Positions 46,436 through 54,735 of a stretch of 64,000 nt of DNA are shown here, one piece after another. The notes under the pieces were generated by a model. That model saw nothing but the letters and a program-made list of their open reading frames with translations. It searched no databases and was not told the DNA's origin. A program made the translations under genes and the position numbers. Position 1 is the stretch's first letter, and every line of letters begins with the position of its first letter. Origin of the DNA: Geothrix sp. SG200 (GTDB taxonomy: Bacteria > Acidobacteriota > Holophagae > Holophagales > Holophagaceae); assembly GCF_022808935.1 (NCBI RefSeq), contig NZ_JAKZFR010000001.1, forward strand, positions 806,001 through 870,000, given 5' to 3'.

Positions 46436-47896
46436 CTACTCTTCCACCACGCCCTTCAGCCAGGCCTTGCCCCGCAGGCGCTCGACGCTGGTCTCGGGGA
46501 AGAGGTCGAGGGGGCTCCGTCCCTCCAGCCCCAGGCGGGGCACGGCGGCGCAGGCGAAACCGAGGCGGGCGCCCTCCTGGAGACGCAGCGGAAGCTGGGC
46601 CACGGGGCGGACCTCTCCCGTCAATCCGACCTCGCCCATGAAGAGTCCCTTCTCCGCCAGCAGCCGGCCCGTGGCGCTGCTGCACAGGGCGGCGATGACG
46701 GCCAGGTCCGCGGCGGGATCCTCGATCTCCAGGCCGCCGGCCACGTTCACGTAGACGTCGCGGTCGTGGAGCTGCACGCCGCCGCGGCGCTCGGCCACGG
46801 CGCAGAGCATGGACAGCCGCTGGCCGTCGATGCCGAGCGCCGTGCGGCGGGGGATGCCCAGGCCCGCGGCGGCCACCAGGGCCTGGATCTCCACCACCAT
46901 GGGACGCGTGCCGCTGAGCACCACGGTGGCGGCGCAGCCAGGGCGGGGTTCGGCGTCCAGGAAGAAGGGATTGCCCTCGGCGGGCACCAGGCCCTTCTCG
47001 GTCATGGCGAAGACGCCCAGCTCGAAGGCTGCGCCGAAGCGGTTCTTGAGGGCCCGCAGGAGGCGGTGGTGGTGGTGCCGGTCGCCCTCGAAGGCCAGCA
47101 CGGTGTCCACCAGGTGCTCCAGGACTTTCGGGCCGGCCAGGCCGCCGTCCTTGGTGACGTGGCCCACCAGCACCAGGGGCGTGCCTGTGGTCTTGGCCCA
47201 GCGGGTGAGCATGGCGGCGCAGCCGCGCACCTGGCTCACGCTGCCGGCGCTGGATTCGAAGTCGGGATCGAAGAGGGTCTGGATGCTGTCCACCAGCAGG
47301 AGGTCCGGCTTCATGCGCTCGGCCTCCTCGATGATGCGGCGCACGTCCGTCTCCGCCAGCAGGTGGATGCCGGGGTTCTCGGCCCCCAGGCGCTGGGCCC
47401 TCAGCTTGATCTGGCGCTCGCTCTCCTCGCCGCTGGCGTAGAGGACGGTACTAGACGAGGGGGACCGCCCGTTCGCTTCGCTCTCTCTGCGTCCCCCTCG
47501 CGCTCCCCGCGTGTCCTCCGGGCCAAGCCCGGATTCCACGCCTGATTCTCCTGCCTGCGCGGCCCACTGGAGCAGCAGAGTGGACTTGCCGATGCCCGGC
47601 TCACCACCGAGGAGGACCACCATGCCCGGCACCACGCCGCCGCCCAGCACGCGGTCGAGCTCGACAAGCCCCGTGGGGCTGCGCTGGGTGTCCGTCACTT
47701 CCACGTCCGGCAGTGCCACGGGGCCCGTGTAGTGGCTCTGCGAATAGGCCGATCCGGCGCGCTGGAGGTCGCGCTTCAGGCTTCCGCGCACCTCCTGCAC
47801 CGTGTCCCAGGCGCCGCAGGCCGTGCACTTGCCCAGGGCCTTGGGATGGCGGGCGCCGCAAGCCGTGCACTCGAAGAGCGGGCTGGTCTTGGCCAT
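46436..47896 (-). CDS. radA: DNA repair protein RadA with an in-frame insertion
   Basis: 486 aa, about 30 longer than usual. The zinc finger is CTACGARHPKALGKCTAC (residues 10-27). Walker A is GGEPGIGKST (98-107), Walker B LLLVDSIQTL. The KNRF motif (ALKNRFG) and Lon-like C-terminal domain follow. RadA promotes branch migration in recombination. Residues about 117-149, between Walker A and the VLYASGEES motif, are foreign to the family and encoded by a palindromic stretch. The start overlaps the stop of the B12-binding gene (TGATG). Confidence 0.94.
   Translation of the reverse strand: MAKTSPLFECTACGARHPKALGKCTACGAWDTVQEVRGSLKRDLQRAGSAYSQSHYTGPVALPDVEVTDTQRSPTGLVELDRVLGGGVVPGMVVLLGGEPGIGKSTLLLQWAAQAGESGVESGLGPEDTRGARGGRRESEANGRSPSSSTVLYASGEESERQIKLRAQRLGAENPGIHLLAETDVRRIIEEAERMKPDLLLVDSIQTLFDPDFESSAGSVSQVRGCAAMLTRWAKTTGTPLVLVGHVTKDGGLAGPKVLEHLVDTVLAFEGDRHHHHRLLRALKNRFGAAFELGVFAMTEKGLVPAEGNPFFLDAEPRPGCAATVVLSGTRPMVVEIQALVAAAGLGIPRRTALGIDGQRLSMLCAVAERRGGVQLHDRDVYVNVAGGLEIEDPAADLAVIAALCSSATGRLLAEKGLFMGEVGLTGEVRPVAQLPLRLQEGARLGFACAAVPRLGLEGRSPLDLFPETSVERLRGKAWLKGVVEE
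47450..47548 (-). repeat. In-frame palindrome-containing insertion within radA
   Basis: These 99 bp encode about 33 extra residues after the P-loop helix of RadA. It contains a 10-bp perfect inverted repeat, cgagggggac (47456-47465) and gtccccctcg (47491-47500), around a 25-nt loop. The encoded peptide is Gly/Arg/Ser/Glu-rich and looks disordered. This resembles palindromic elements that insert in frame into genes. Confidence 0.65.
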
Positions 47897-48294
47897 CAGT
47901 CGCGGACTTCCTTCCGGATGAAGGCCACCACGTCGTCGGTGTTCGTGCCGGGCTGGAAGATCTCGCGGATGCCGAGGGCCTTGAGGCCGGGGATGTCCTC
48001 GTCGGGGATGATGCCGCCGGCGAAGACCAGCACGTCGTCCGCGCCCTGCTCCTTCAGCAGCCGCATGACTTCGGGGAAGATCTGGTTGTGGGCGCCGCTG
48101 AGGATGCTCAGGCCCAGCACGCGCGCGTCTTCCTGCACCACGGCGGCCGCGATCTGCTGGGGCGTCTGCCGCAGGCCGGTGTAGATCACCTCCATGCCGG
48201 CGTCCCGCAGGGCGCGGGCCACGACCTTGGCGCCGCGGTCGTGCCCATCGAGGCCCGGCTTGGCGATGACGACGCGGATCGGCGCTTGGCTCAT
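47896..48294 (-). CDS. Cobalamin-binding domain protein (methylmalonyl-CoA mutase C-terminal type)
   Basis: 132 aa, a stand-alone B12-binding domain. DGHDRG supplies the lower cobalt ligand His, and GLSILSGAH and FAGGIIP complete the family signature. As a separate protein it is the small subunit of a two-part mutase (methylmalonyl-CoA, isobutyryl-CoA or ethylmalonyl-CoA type). No large subunit is in this window. The stop overlaps the radA start by one base. Confidence 0.9.
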   Translation of the reverse strand: MSQAPIRVVIAKPGLDGHDRGAKVVARALRDAGMEVIYTGLRQTPQQIAAAVVQEDARVLGLSILSGAHNQIFPEVMRLLKEQGADDVLVFAGGIIPDEDIPGLKALGIREIFQPGTNTDDVVAFIRKEVRD

Positions 48295-48314
48295 GGAGGC
48301 TCCGGTGGGGCGAT

Positions 48315-48770
48315 TTACCAGTTTTCAGTCTGCCTCAGCGCCTCGTAAAGGCCAATGGCCACTGCCTGTGCGAGATTCAGGCTGCGGTGGTGGTCCCCGA
48401 TCATGGGGATGCGCACCAGCTGGTCCTTGTGGGCGTCCAGGATGGCGTCGGGCAGACCCACGGTCTCCTTCCCGAAGACCAGCCCATCCCCGAAGGCCCA
48501 GGGGATCTGGGTGTGGCGCTTGGCGCCCTTGGTGCTGAAGAACCACAGTCGCCGAGCGGGGTTGCGGGCCAGGAAGTCCTCCCAGCTTTCGTAGTGGGTG
48601 GGCTCCAGCTTCTCCCAGTAGTCCAGTCCCGCCCGGCGCAGGTAGTAGTCGCTGGTGTCGAAGCCCAGGGGATGGATCAGGTGGAGCTTCGCCCCGTTGT
48701 TCACGCAGAGGCGCCCGATGCTTCCGGTGTTCTGCGGAATCTCGGGCTGGTGCAAGATGATGTGGAACAT
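48315..48770 (-). CDS. trmL: tRNA (cytidine/uridine-2'-O-)-methyltransferase TrmL
   Basis: 151 aa SPOUT enzyme. Start [28 protein letters not shown] and the C-terminal knot [21 protein letters not shown] are signatures. TrmL 2'-O-methylates position 34 of tRNA-Leu. It is 20 bp before the B12-binding gene, same strand, and divergent from the HIT gene across 11 bp. Confidence 0.95.
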   Translation of the reverse strand: MFHIILHQPEIPQNTGSIGRLCVNNGAKLHLIHPLGFDTSDYYLRRAGLDYWEKLEPTHYESWEDFLARNPARRLWFFSTKGAKRHTQIPWAFGDGLVFGKETVGLPDAILDAHKDQLVRIPMIGDHHRSLNLAQAVAIGLYEALRQTENW

Positions 48771-48781
48771 GGGGGGTCCTG

Positions 48782-49141
48782 ATGGGCAGCGCTAGGAACG
48801 AATGTCTGTTCTGCAAGATCGCGCGGAAGGAGATTCCCGCGACCCTAGTGTATGAAGATGACAGCTTGCTCGCCTTCAAAGACATCTCGCCCCAGGCGCC
48901 GGTGCACCTTCTGATCATCGCGAAGGCGCACTGCGAGGGCCCGGCGGACATGACACCCGAGATCGCCGAGGCCGTGGGGCGCATCCCCCAGGTGGCCGCG
49001 CGCCTGGCCCAGGAATTCGGGGTCGCCGCCAGCGGTTGGCGCCTCCTCACCAACTCGGGGCCCGATTCGGGGCAGACCGTGTTCCATCTCCACTTCCACC
49101 TCCTCGGCGGCAAGCCCCTGGGCGGGAAGCTCTGCCTTTGA
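48782..49141 (+). CDS. HIT-family nucleotide-binding protein
   Basis: 119 aa. The histidine triad is HLHFHLLGG near the C-terminus, and ECLFCKIARKEIPA near the start is the zinc-binding-type entry of the HINT group. HIT proteins hydrolyse nucleoside phosphoramidates. The promoter must overlap the divergent trmL start, only 11 bp away. Confidence 0.92.
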   Translation: MGSARNECLFCKIARKEIPATLVYEDDSLLAFKDISPQAPVHLLIIAKAHCEGPADMTPEIAEAVGRIPQVAARLAQEFGVAASGWRLLTNSGPDSGQTVFHLHFHLLGGKPLGGKLCL

Positions 49142-49251
49142 ACTGAACCCGGTTACCTTCTATTCATATTTAGCGAAAAAGACACGCCTTTGCGTGCGGA
49201 TTCGCATTGCATTTGGCCGGAATGATGCAAAATTAGATATTACAATAAATA

Positions 49252-49266
49252 AGACCGAATCGGTCT
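49252..49266. promoter_or_regulatory. TetR-type operator-like palindrome
   Basis: AGACCGA-A-TCGGTCT is a perfect 7-1-7 palindrome, in the form that TetR-family repressors bind. A TACAAT -10-like sequence lies 6 bp upstream. The TetR gene at the right end of the window is a possible partner, but is 14 kb away. Confidence 0.5.
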
Positions 49267-49304
49267 AGGAGCTTTTGAATTGATTCTGTTCGTGAAGGTT
49301 GTAA

Positions 49305-49320
49305 TGAGAATTAATTCTCA
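49305..49320. promoter_or_regulatory. Fur-box-like palindrome
   Basis: TGAGAATTAATTCTCA is a perfect 16-bp palindrome. It resembles Fur-type operators (TGATAATNATTATCA), with G for T at the fourth position of each arm. Confidence 0.45.
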
Positions 49321-49493
49321 CGCAATTTTCGGCAAGGTTCATCCTCAGACCTCAGCGGAATCTGATAGACCCTGTTTGCAAGCGAGATGGGGATCGAGAA
49401 TATAAATCCGTCGCTGGCAAGGCTCAGGGCATCGCATGCCACTTCAGGAGTTAGTAAGTGAGGGAGACGGTACAATTGCCTTAACCTGAAGAG

Positions 49494-52154
49494 CTACTTC
49501 CGCCGCCATAGATCGAAAGGCCGGGCGCCCAGGAGGATCGACACCCGGTTCTCGTGCTGGGAAGCGGAGCCTCGGTGGAGGTGCACCCGGCCAGCAGAAA
49601 GCTCCATGAAGAATTCCCGGAAGCCAGTCCTGGCCACCAGGCCCAACCCTTCGAGGCGCAGGCCATCGCCCAGAGTGGACGGCTGGTCCGAGGCCCGACC
49701 AACGTCAAAGCGGGGGCCGATCTGCCAGCCCGTGCCCACCATCGAAGCCTTGGTGTAGGGCAGGCCGATCTTTAGGGCCGCCAAGTTCGGCATGAGGTAG
49801 GCGGCACTGCGGGTGCCGATGAAGGAATCGCTGCCGCCCGCGATCCACAGGCGATCCGGCGGCGCATCCTTCGACAGGGCCACTTCGGTGTCCAACATCA
49901 GTCCCCAGTTGGAGCTCAGAGGCTGGTGGCGCTTGGCCCGGGCATAGCTGCGCCAATACGGGCGGGCCTCGCCTTCCACGGAGAGGCTCCGGTCCGCCGA
50001 AATGCGCAGGAGGGTGCCTTCGGTGGGGATGGTGTGGAAGTCCAGATCGTCCCACTCCAGCCAGCCCCGCACCACCGTGGCATTCGGCGTGTCGGTGTCG
50101 GTCCCGGCGCGGGTGAAGGTGCCCCTGTGCTGGAAGGCCGCGAGGCCGAAGCGGGCTCGATCCTCCTTGCCCCAGCGCAGGATGGCCTCCACGCCCAATT
50201 CCTTCCGGGTGAAGCGCGAGGCTAGGTCCGCCAGGGGCTCCACGAACAGGACGCCGCCACGCACGTCGTTCTGCGACCAGGAGCCGAAAGCCCCCAGCGA
50301 CAAGGCTGGAAGGGAGGGGAAGCTCCAGGCCACGTGTCCCTCCAGGCGCTTCTGGAGGTTGTCGGCCACCGCTTCGATGGAGCCGCTCTCGCCGCCGCCG
50401 AAGAGGTTCCGGCCTCGCATAAGGACGCCGCCGTGCGGGCCCCAGTCACTTTCGTAGGCTAGGGTGAGGTTCAGCAGGGTGGGTTGGCTGCCCACGGGGC
50501 GGAGGTTGAGGACAAGGCCCTCTTCGCGCTCTTGGAGGCGAGTCTCCAGCCGCTGGATGCCCATGCGGTCCTGGGTGCGTCCCAGTACCTCCTCCAGTTC
50601 CGAGGCGCGAAGCGCTTGGCCTTCCAACCCCTGGGCGATGGCGCGGGTGGAGGCCGCCATGGGGCCGGGCTCCACTTCGACGCGCACCAGGCTGGGCTCA
50701 CGCACCGCGAGGGTGAGCACCCCGTCGGCGAAACCGCTGCCCCGCAGATCCAGCATGGCTGCGCCCTTGCCGACGGCCTCGGCGAGGAGTTCCTGTTCAG
50801 CCAGTCCGAAGCGTGCGGCGTGGAAGGGCTGCCCCGGGACCAGGCCCCGCTCGCGCAGGCTCTGGGCCACTCGGGCCTTGTAGGCCGTGGCCCAGTCCGC
50901 GGGCAGGTCCAACTGTACCCGCTGGATGAGAGCCGCAGGCTCCCAGTGGAAGGTAGCCTCGCCTTCAGGAGTAGCGGGCAAGTCCACCCAGGCCCGATCC
51001 AGAGGCAGCCTCCGGTGGGCGCGGCGGAGCAGGCGCCAGAGGTCGGCCCGGCACCAGGGACCGGCGGCCGGCCGGGTGTCGGCCAGCAACCCAGCCAGAT
51101 CAGGATGGCCGGGGCCATCCACCCTCAGGGTGGCTGCGGCCGGAACCCCGGCATCCGTCATCAGGAGGGACTCCAACTGGGGCAGGGCGCCACTTAGGGC
51201 GGCCGCGCCAGCCTCGAAGAGCAGGGACTCCTTGCCCCGGTAGGCGAACTCGTCCACCTTGTCGGTCTCGGGCCGGATCACCAGATCCGAATTCGCCTCG
51301 CTCCGTGCTTCGGTGACCCGCATGGCCAGGTCGAGGCTACGGTCCAGCAGGGCTAGGATGTCGGAAGGTGGTGTGGCATCCCAGGTGCGCCCGATGTTCA
51401 CGGCGAGGATGCGGGCGCCGGGAAAGGCCGAGCGGGCTGCCATGGCGGGCAGGTTCTCCACCAGGCCGCCGTCCACCAGGCGCTCATCGCCGATGGTCAC
51501 GGGGGCCAACAGCCCCGGGATGGACATGGAGGCCTTCACCGCATCCACCAGGTCCCCCTCGGCCAGGATGCGGGCCTCGCCCCGCGTGAGGCTGGAAGTC
51601 ACAATCCGCAGGCGTGAACCAAGCCGGTCGAAGTCGGAGCCACCCAGCGCCTGAGCCCGGGCCAGGGTTTCGAACAGGCCGATCCGCAGGCGGCGCGCGC
51701 GCTCCTCACCTGGAACCAGGATGGGCCGACCGCCGACGAAGGAGAGTCCCATCAAGGTGCCATGCCGTTCCTCGTCCTCGGAGGCGCTCAGGCCCGGCGT
51801 CCGCCGGCGATCATCGAGCACCAGGGAGTAGTCCCGGCGCAGGAAGATCCGCTCGGCCCCGACCCCACCGAAACCGCTGGCGTAGAGCGCCGCCGCGAAG
51901 CTGCCGGCGCTGGTGCCCACGATTCCCTCGGGGTGCCAGCCTTCCTCCTCCAGGCGCCGCAGCACGCCGGCGTGGGCCAGGCCCTTGGCGCTCCCGCCCC
52001 GCAGAGCCAGCACGAGGGGGCGCTCGCCGGGGGCGTGGAGCACCGGCAGGAAACGGAACCGCTGGTCCGGCGGACTCACGGTCAGCGCGAGGCGTTCCTG
52101 GGCCTGCGCCCCGAGGCAGAAACTCAGGAAGAGGATGGCAAGGAAACTTCGCAT
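49494..52154 (-). CDS. Patatin-like phospholipase fused to POTRA and an outer-membrane beta barrel
   Basis: 886 aa. Signal peptide MRSFLAILFLSFCLGAQA. Patatin domain about 45-300: oxyanion loop GGSAKG (G-G-G-x-R-G in most), nucleophile GTSAG, and catalytic Asp in VDGGLVENLP. One or more POTRA-like domains (about 330-560) lead to a C-terminal BamA/Omp85-like barrel with alternating strands. This is the type Vd/PlpD-like layout, in which the lipase domain is exposed by the barrel. Last gene of the leftward sigma54 operon, 6 bp after the MscS gene. Confidence 0.88.
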   Translation of the reverse strand: MRSFLAILFLSFCLGAQAQERLALTVSPPDQRFRFLPVLHAPGERPLVLALRGGSAKGLAHAGVLRRLEEEGWHPEGIVGTSAGSFAAALYASGFGGVGAERIFLRRDYSLVLDDRRRTPGLSASEDEERHGTLMGLSFVGGRPILVPGEERARRLRIGLFETLARAQALGGSDFDRLGSRLRIVTSSLTRGEARILAEGDLVDAVKASMSIPGLLAPVTIGDERLVDGGLVENLPAMAARSAFPGARILAVNIGRTWDATPPSDILALLDRSLDLAMRVTEARSEANSDLVIRPETDKVDEFAYRGKESLLFEAGAAALSGALPQLESLLMTDAGVPAAATLRVDGPGHPDLAGLLADTRPAAGPWCRADLWRLLRRAHRRLPLDRAWVDLPATPEGEATFHWEPAALIQRVQLDLPADWATAYKARVAQSLRERGLVPGQPFHAARFGLAEQELLAEAVGKGAAMLDLRGSGFADGVLTLAVREPSLVRVEVEPGPMAASTRAIAQGLEGQALRASELEEVLGRTQDRMGIQRLETRLQEREEGLVLNLRPVGSQPTLLNLTLAYESDWGPHGGVLMRGRNLFGGGESGSIEAVADNLQKRLEGHVAWSFPSLPALSLGAFGSWSQNDVRGGVLFVEPLADLASRFTRKELGVEAILRWGKEDRARFGLAAFQHRGTFTRAGTDTDTPNATVVRGWLEWDDLDFHTIPTEGTLLRISADRSLSVEGEARPYWRSYARAKRHQPLSSNWGLMLDTEVALSKDAPPDRLWIAGGSDSFIGTRSAAYLMPNLAALKIGLPYTKASMVGTGWQIGPRFDVGRASDQPSTLGDGLRLEGLGLVARTGFREFFMELSAGRVHLHRGSASQHENRVSILLGARPFDLWRRK

Positions 52155-52160
52155 ATGGAT

Positions 52161-53576
52161 TTAGAGCCCGAACCAGCGCTTAATCTCCACCCGCGCCAAG
52201 TCTCGGCGATTGGCCGCCTTGGGCAAGTCAGCCATGTGCCCGGATCTGGATTCCTTCAGCTCGACCAGACCCTCCACCAGATGGGGGGCGCTTCGCAGAA
52301 TGCGCTCAAAGGCGACTTTGGGTACTTCCACCAGCTCGCAGGCTGTCGCGGCCACCACCGTGGCACGGCGAGGGGCGCCTGTGAGCAAGGAGCCTTCGCC
52401 GAACCAGTCGCCGGGACCGAGTTCCCCGATCACTTCCCAGAACAGCCCGGTGTAAGGTTCGAATCGCTCGACCACCTTCACGGCCTGCAAGGTGCCCGTC
52501 ATGACCATGAACAGGGATTCGCCTGGATCCCCTTCCCGGATCACCCCTTCGCCAGGCTCGGACCGGCGCAGGACCACGCCCTTCTTGAGTTCCGGGGCCC
52601 ACTCCCGGGGAAGTCCGAAGCGATCCAGAAGGTCCTCCAGGACATTGTCACGCAGCACCATCAGCTCGGTCCTGGTGGGGGTGGGGCCGTGGATGCCCAT
52701 CAGGGGCACCCCCATCCGATTCAATACGGTCTGGGCAATCCGCACGGCCTGGTAGTTGGCAGCCCGGCCGTCCCGCCAACCCAGGGCCCAGAACCGAATC
52801 TCTAACACCACCCCGCCCATGTCGAAGCTGTGGGATCTGACCTCGGGCTTGTGGTCTGGAGGGTGGGGGATGCCACCCAGGGCCTGCTCCATGGCTGCCA
52901 GAGTGGCCACCATGGTGTCGTGGGGCGCCACGGTCACCTTCAGGGTGCGCCGGTGCAGGCCTGAAGGGGCATAGAGGTTGGTGACCACCGCCTGGGCGAG
53001 GATCCGGTTGGGAAAGATGCTGGTATCTCCGTTTTCGGTGATGATCTGGACCGTGCGCCAGGTCATGGCATCCACGCGGCCGATGAAGGTCTCTTGACCG
53101 CTGCCGCCCCTCAGGTTGCCCGTGACCTCCACCCAGTCGTCGACACGGAACGCCGGAGCCAGGCTCATGGAGACGCCGGCGAACAAGTTGCCAAGGGTCT
53201 CCTGCAGTGAGAGGCCCACCACTGCGGCAGCGATGGCCCCGGTGCTCATTAGGGTGCCCAGGTTCACACCCACAGACCTGTGCAGCAGAAACACGGATGC
53301 ACTCAGGTACAGAACCACCACCACCAGATCCCGGGCGAACCCGGGGGTGGAGGTACGCCAGTGGCTCAGCAGCGGGTCCAGCAGCAGATGGGTGAATATC
53401 CGGATTCCCAGGTAGGAGCCCAGGGCCCAGAACACAAGCTCACGCGCCCGCACCAGCACGGGGTAGCCGTGGCCATCGCCCAGCACTGAGACGGCCAGAA
53501 CGCCTGCCGTCAGCAGCAGGCCGATGGCCACCCATCGCCGCCACGGGCTGACAACAGTCCTCAGATCCCTGAACAC
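52161..53576 (-). CDS. MscS-family mechanosensitive channel with cyclic-nucleotide-binding domain
   Basis: 471 aa. Four hydrophobic helices in residues 15-150, then the pore-lining TM3 region GAIAAAVVGLSLQETLGNLFAG and the MscS beta domain (WVEVTG, VDAMTWRTVQIITENGD). From about residue 325 a cNMP-binding domain follows (EGVIREGDPGESLFMVMTGT and GDWFGEGSLLTGAPRRATVVA). Ligand-gated MscS channels of this form (bCNG) respond to cyclic nucleotides more than tension. Its start overlaps the preceding gene by 16 bp. Confidence 0.9.
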   Translation of the reverse strand: MFRDLRTVVSPWRRWVAIGLLLTAGVLAVSVLGDGHGYPVLVRARELVFWALGSYLGIRIFTHLLLDPLLSHWRTSTPGFARDLVVVVLYLSASVFLLHRSVGVNLGTLMSTGAIAAAVVGLSLQETLGNLFAGVSMSLAPAFRVDDWVEVTGNLRGGSGQETFIGRVDAMTWRTVQIITENGDTSIFPNRILAQAVVTNLYAPSGLHRRTLKVTVAPHDTMVATLAAMEQALGGIPHPPDHKPEVRSHSFDMGGVVLEIRFWALGWRDGRAANYQAVRIAQTVLNRMGVPLMGIHGPTPTRTELMVLRDNVLEDLLDRFGLPREWAPELKKGVVLRRSEPGEGVIREGDPGESLFMVMTGTLQAVKVVERFEPYTGLFWEVIGELGPGDWFGEGSLLTGAPRRATVVAATACELVEVPKVAFERILRSAPHLVEGLVELKESRSGHMADLPKAANRRDLARVEIKRWFGL

Positions 53577-54379
53577 GGCTGGACCTGGCTTACAGGAACA
53601 GAATGACTGACGTATACGCCCAAGTTCTCCAGCATCTTCTTGCCTGAGTCTTCCATCTGGTAGTCCGAAGGCAGTTCGAAGGCTGAGGGAGGGATGGGCC
53701 CTTCTTCGATATGAGTGGTGATGGTGGTCGTCTGCCCGGCAATGGGTAGTACGATGCGGTACTTCAGGGCGAGGCCTTGCACTCTGGCCAGTTCTTCACC
53801 GGCTTTGAGGAGTGGGCCAGCATTGGTCTGTGGCTGACCGATGACGGTATGAAGCCTGAGAAAGCGCTGATAGGGGATAGCGGGTACCGGAGGAGTGACC
53901 GACGGATCATTGCTGGTCTCGATGGTCGCCGGGCCCACGACGATCTTCCACTTGTGGCACTCGCGGTCCAGGATGATCTCAGAACCTTGGTCCACCACGG
54001 AGACGGGAGGATCGTTGGCACCCAACGCCTTCTGAATCAAGGGAGGCAGGTTCTTCAACCTCTCTCCAAGAACCTTCGCTGCAATCTCAAGGTCATCCCA
54101 GTTCATCTTCTGGATGAGCTTCTTGTCGTGATCGATGTGGTAGGAAACTCCCTGGGTGAAATCGAACAGAAAGTCCACTTGATTTCCAGGTTGGTTGATA
54201 CGCATGAATCGGGACGACCAAAGCTGGATCTGTTCCCGTTCCTGACCGTGGTCAATGCTGGTTTGGTTAAGGGTGATATCCGAAGCCAAGAGGCTGATCG
54301 CAGGTAGAAGGAGGGCGACCATCACCAACGGAACCGTTCGCATGTATCTCGTCAGGCTTCCCACAGAAATCGGCCCCAT
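53561..54379 (-). CDS. Exported DUF4412-like protein
   Basis: 272 aa from ATG 54379 behind GGAGGTGAAGG. A signal peptide covers residues about 10-33 (VPLVMVALLLPAISLLASD). The mature part has a beta-rich pattern with FMRINQPGNQVDFLFDF, IILDRECHKWKIVVG and a C-terminal GVYVSHSVPV segment, resembling DUF4412 and LolA-like periplasmic proteins. A Cys lies in DREC and one in the C-terminus. First gene after the leftward sigma54 promoter at 54413-54427. Confidence 0.75.
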   Translation of the reverse strand: MGPISVGSLTRYMRTVPLVMVALLLPAISLLASDITLNQTSIDHGQEREQIQLWSSRFMRINQPGNQVDFLFDFTQGVSYHIDHDKKLIQKMNWDDLEIAAKVLGERLKNLPPLIQKALGANDPPVSVVDQGSEIILDRECHKWKIVVGPATIETSNDPSVTPPVPAIPYQRFLRLHTVIGQPQTNAGPLLKAGEELARVQGLALKYRIVLPIAGQTTTITTHIEEGPIPPSAFELPSDYQMEDSGKKMLENLGVYVSHSVPVSQVQPCSGI

Positions 54380-54412
54380 CCTTCACCTCCCAATCGGATC
54401 GGTGTAGTAAGG

Positions 54413-54427
54413 GCAGGTAAGATGCCA
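54413..54427 (-). promoter_or_regulatory. Sigma54 promoter of the leftward envelope operon
   Basis: On the minus strand TGGCATCTTACCTGC keeps the GG/GC spacing of sigma54 promoters (TGGCAC-N5-TTGC). Transcription would start near 54401, 22 bp before the DUF4412-like start, with GGAGG between. Two other promoters in the window have the same TGGCATC core. Confidence 0.78.
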
Positions 54428-54518
54428 GGATGTATGATCTATTATAACAAGAATCAAATTAAAATTTACTAATACATGAGGCCTGGTGCAGTTGCCTTAG
54501 TGCCCTTCTCAGTGGCTT

Positions 54519-54546
54519 GATTTCGTCGCGAGGACTCTATTTCGTC
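54519..54546 (-). promoter_or_regulatory. Enhancer-like site 1 (upstream activating sequence)
   Basis: On the minus strand GACGAAATA (54546-54538) and GACGAAATC (54527-54519) form a direct pair. The stretch TGACGAAATAGAGTC aligns with TGACGACATGAAGTC of sites 2 and 3. It lies about 112 bp upstream of the leftward sigma54 promoter. It departs from the dyad of the other two sites. Confidence 0.6.
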
Positions 54547-54735
54547 ACGGGTGAACTCGAATTCTGGCGATCGTTCGGTAGATCGCCTATGCGAGGTGCA
54601 TCGAACTCAATTCCACGTATGATGCCTGTCGGCCTGGACGAACGACCCACTTGATCCAAGGGGAAATGAACCGACACATGCGACGTGCAGATCTCCATCC
54701 TGCCCCGATGATGTAACCCCGAAGAAGGATGTCCC

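Larger units (their letters stand above)
49142..49493. other. 352-bp AT-rich region with orphan operators
   Basis: Convergent genes flank this gap, so no promoter is expected, yet two strong dyads are present (see 49252 and 49305). AT content is clearly higher than in neighbouring genes. No gene is seen. It marks the change to the envelope region. Confidence 0.7.
54380..54735. other. 356-bp divergent regulatory region of the sigma54 module
   Basis: It holds the leftward sigma54 promoter, an AT-rich bendable stretch (54430-54475) and the enhancer-like site at 54519-54546. No gene is seen. The EBP gene promoter to the right is not obvious. Confidence 0.7.

Noticed and set aside
52452-52475. 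GGTTCGAATC, the T-loop sequence of a tRNA
   Set aside because: It is within the coding sequence of the MscS gene, and no acceptor, D or anticodon stems surround it. No tRNA was found in any gap.
54484-54495. TGGTGCAGTTGC as a rightward sigma54 promoter for the activator gene
   Set aside because: The GG to GC distance is three bases too short for sigma54, and it lies on the wrong side of enhancer-like site 1.
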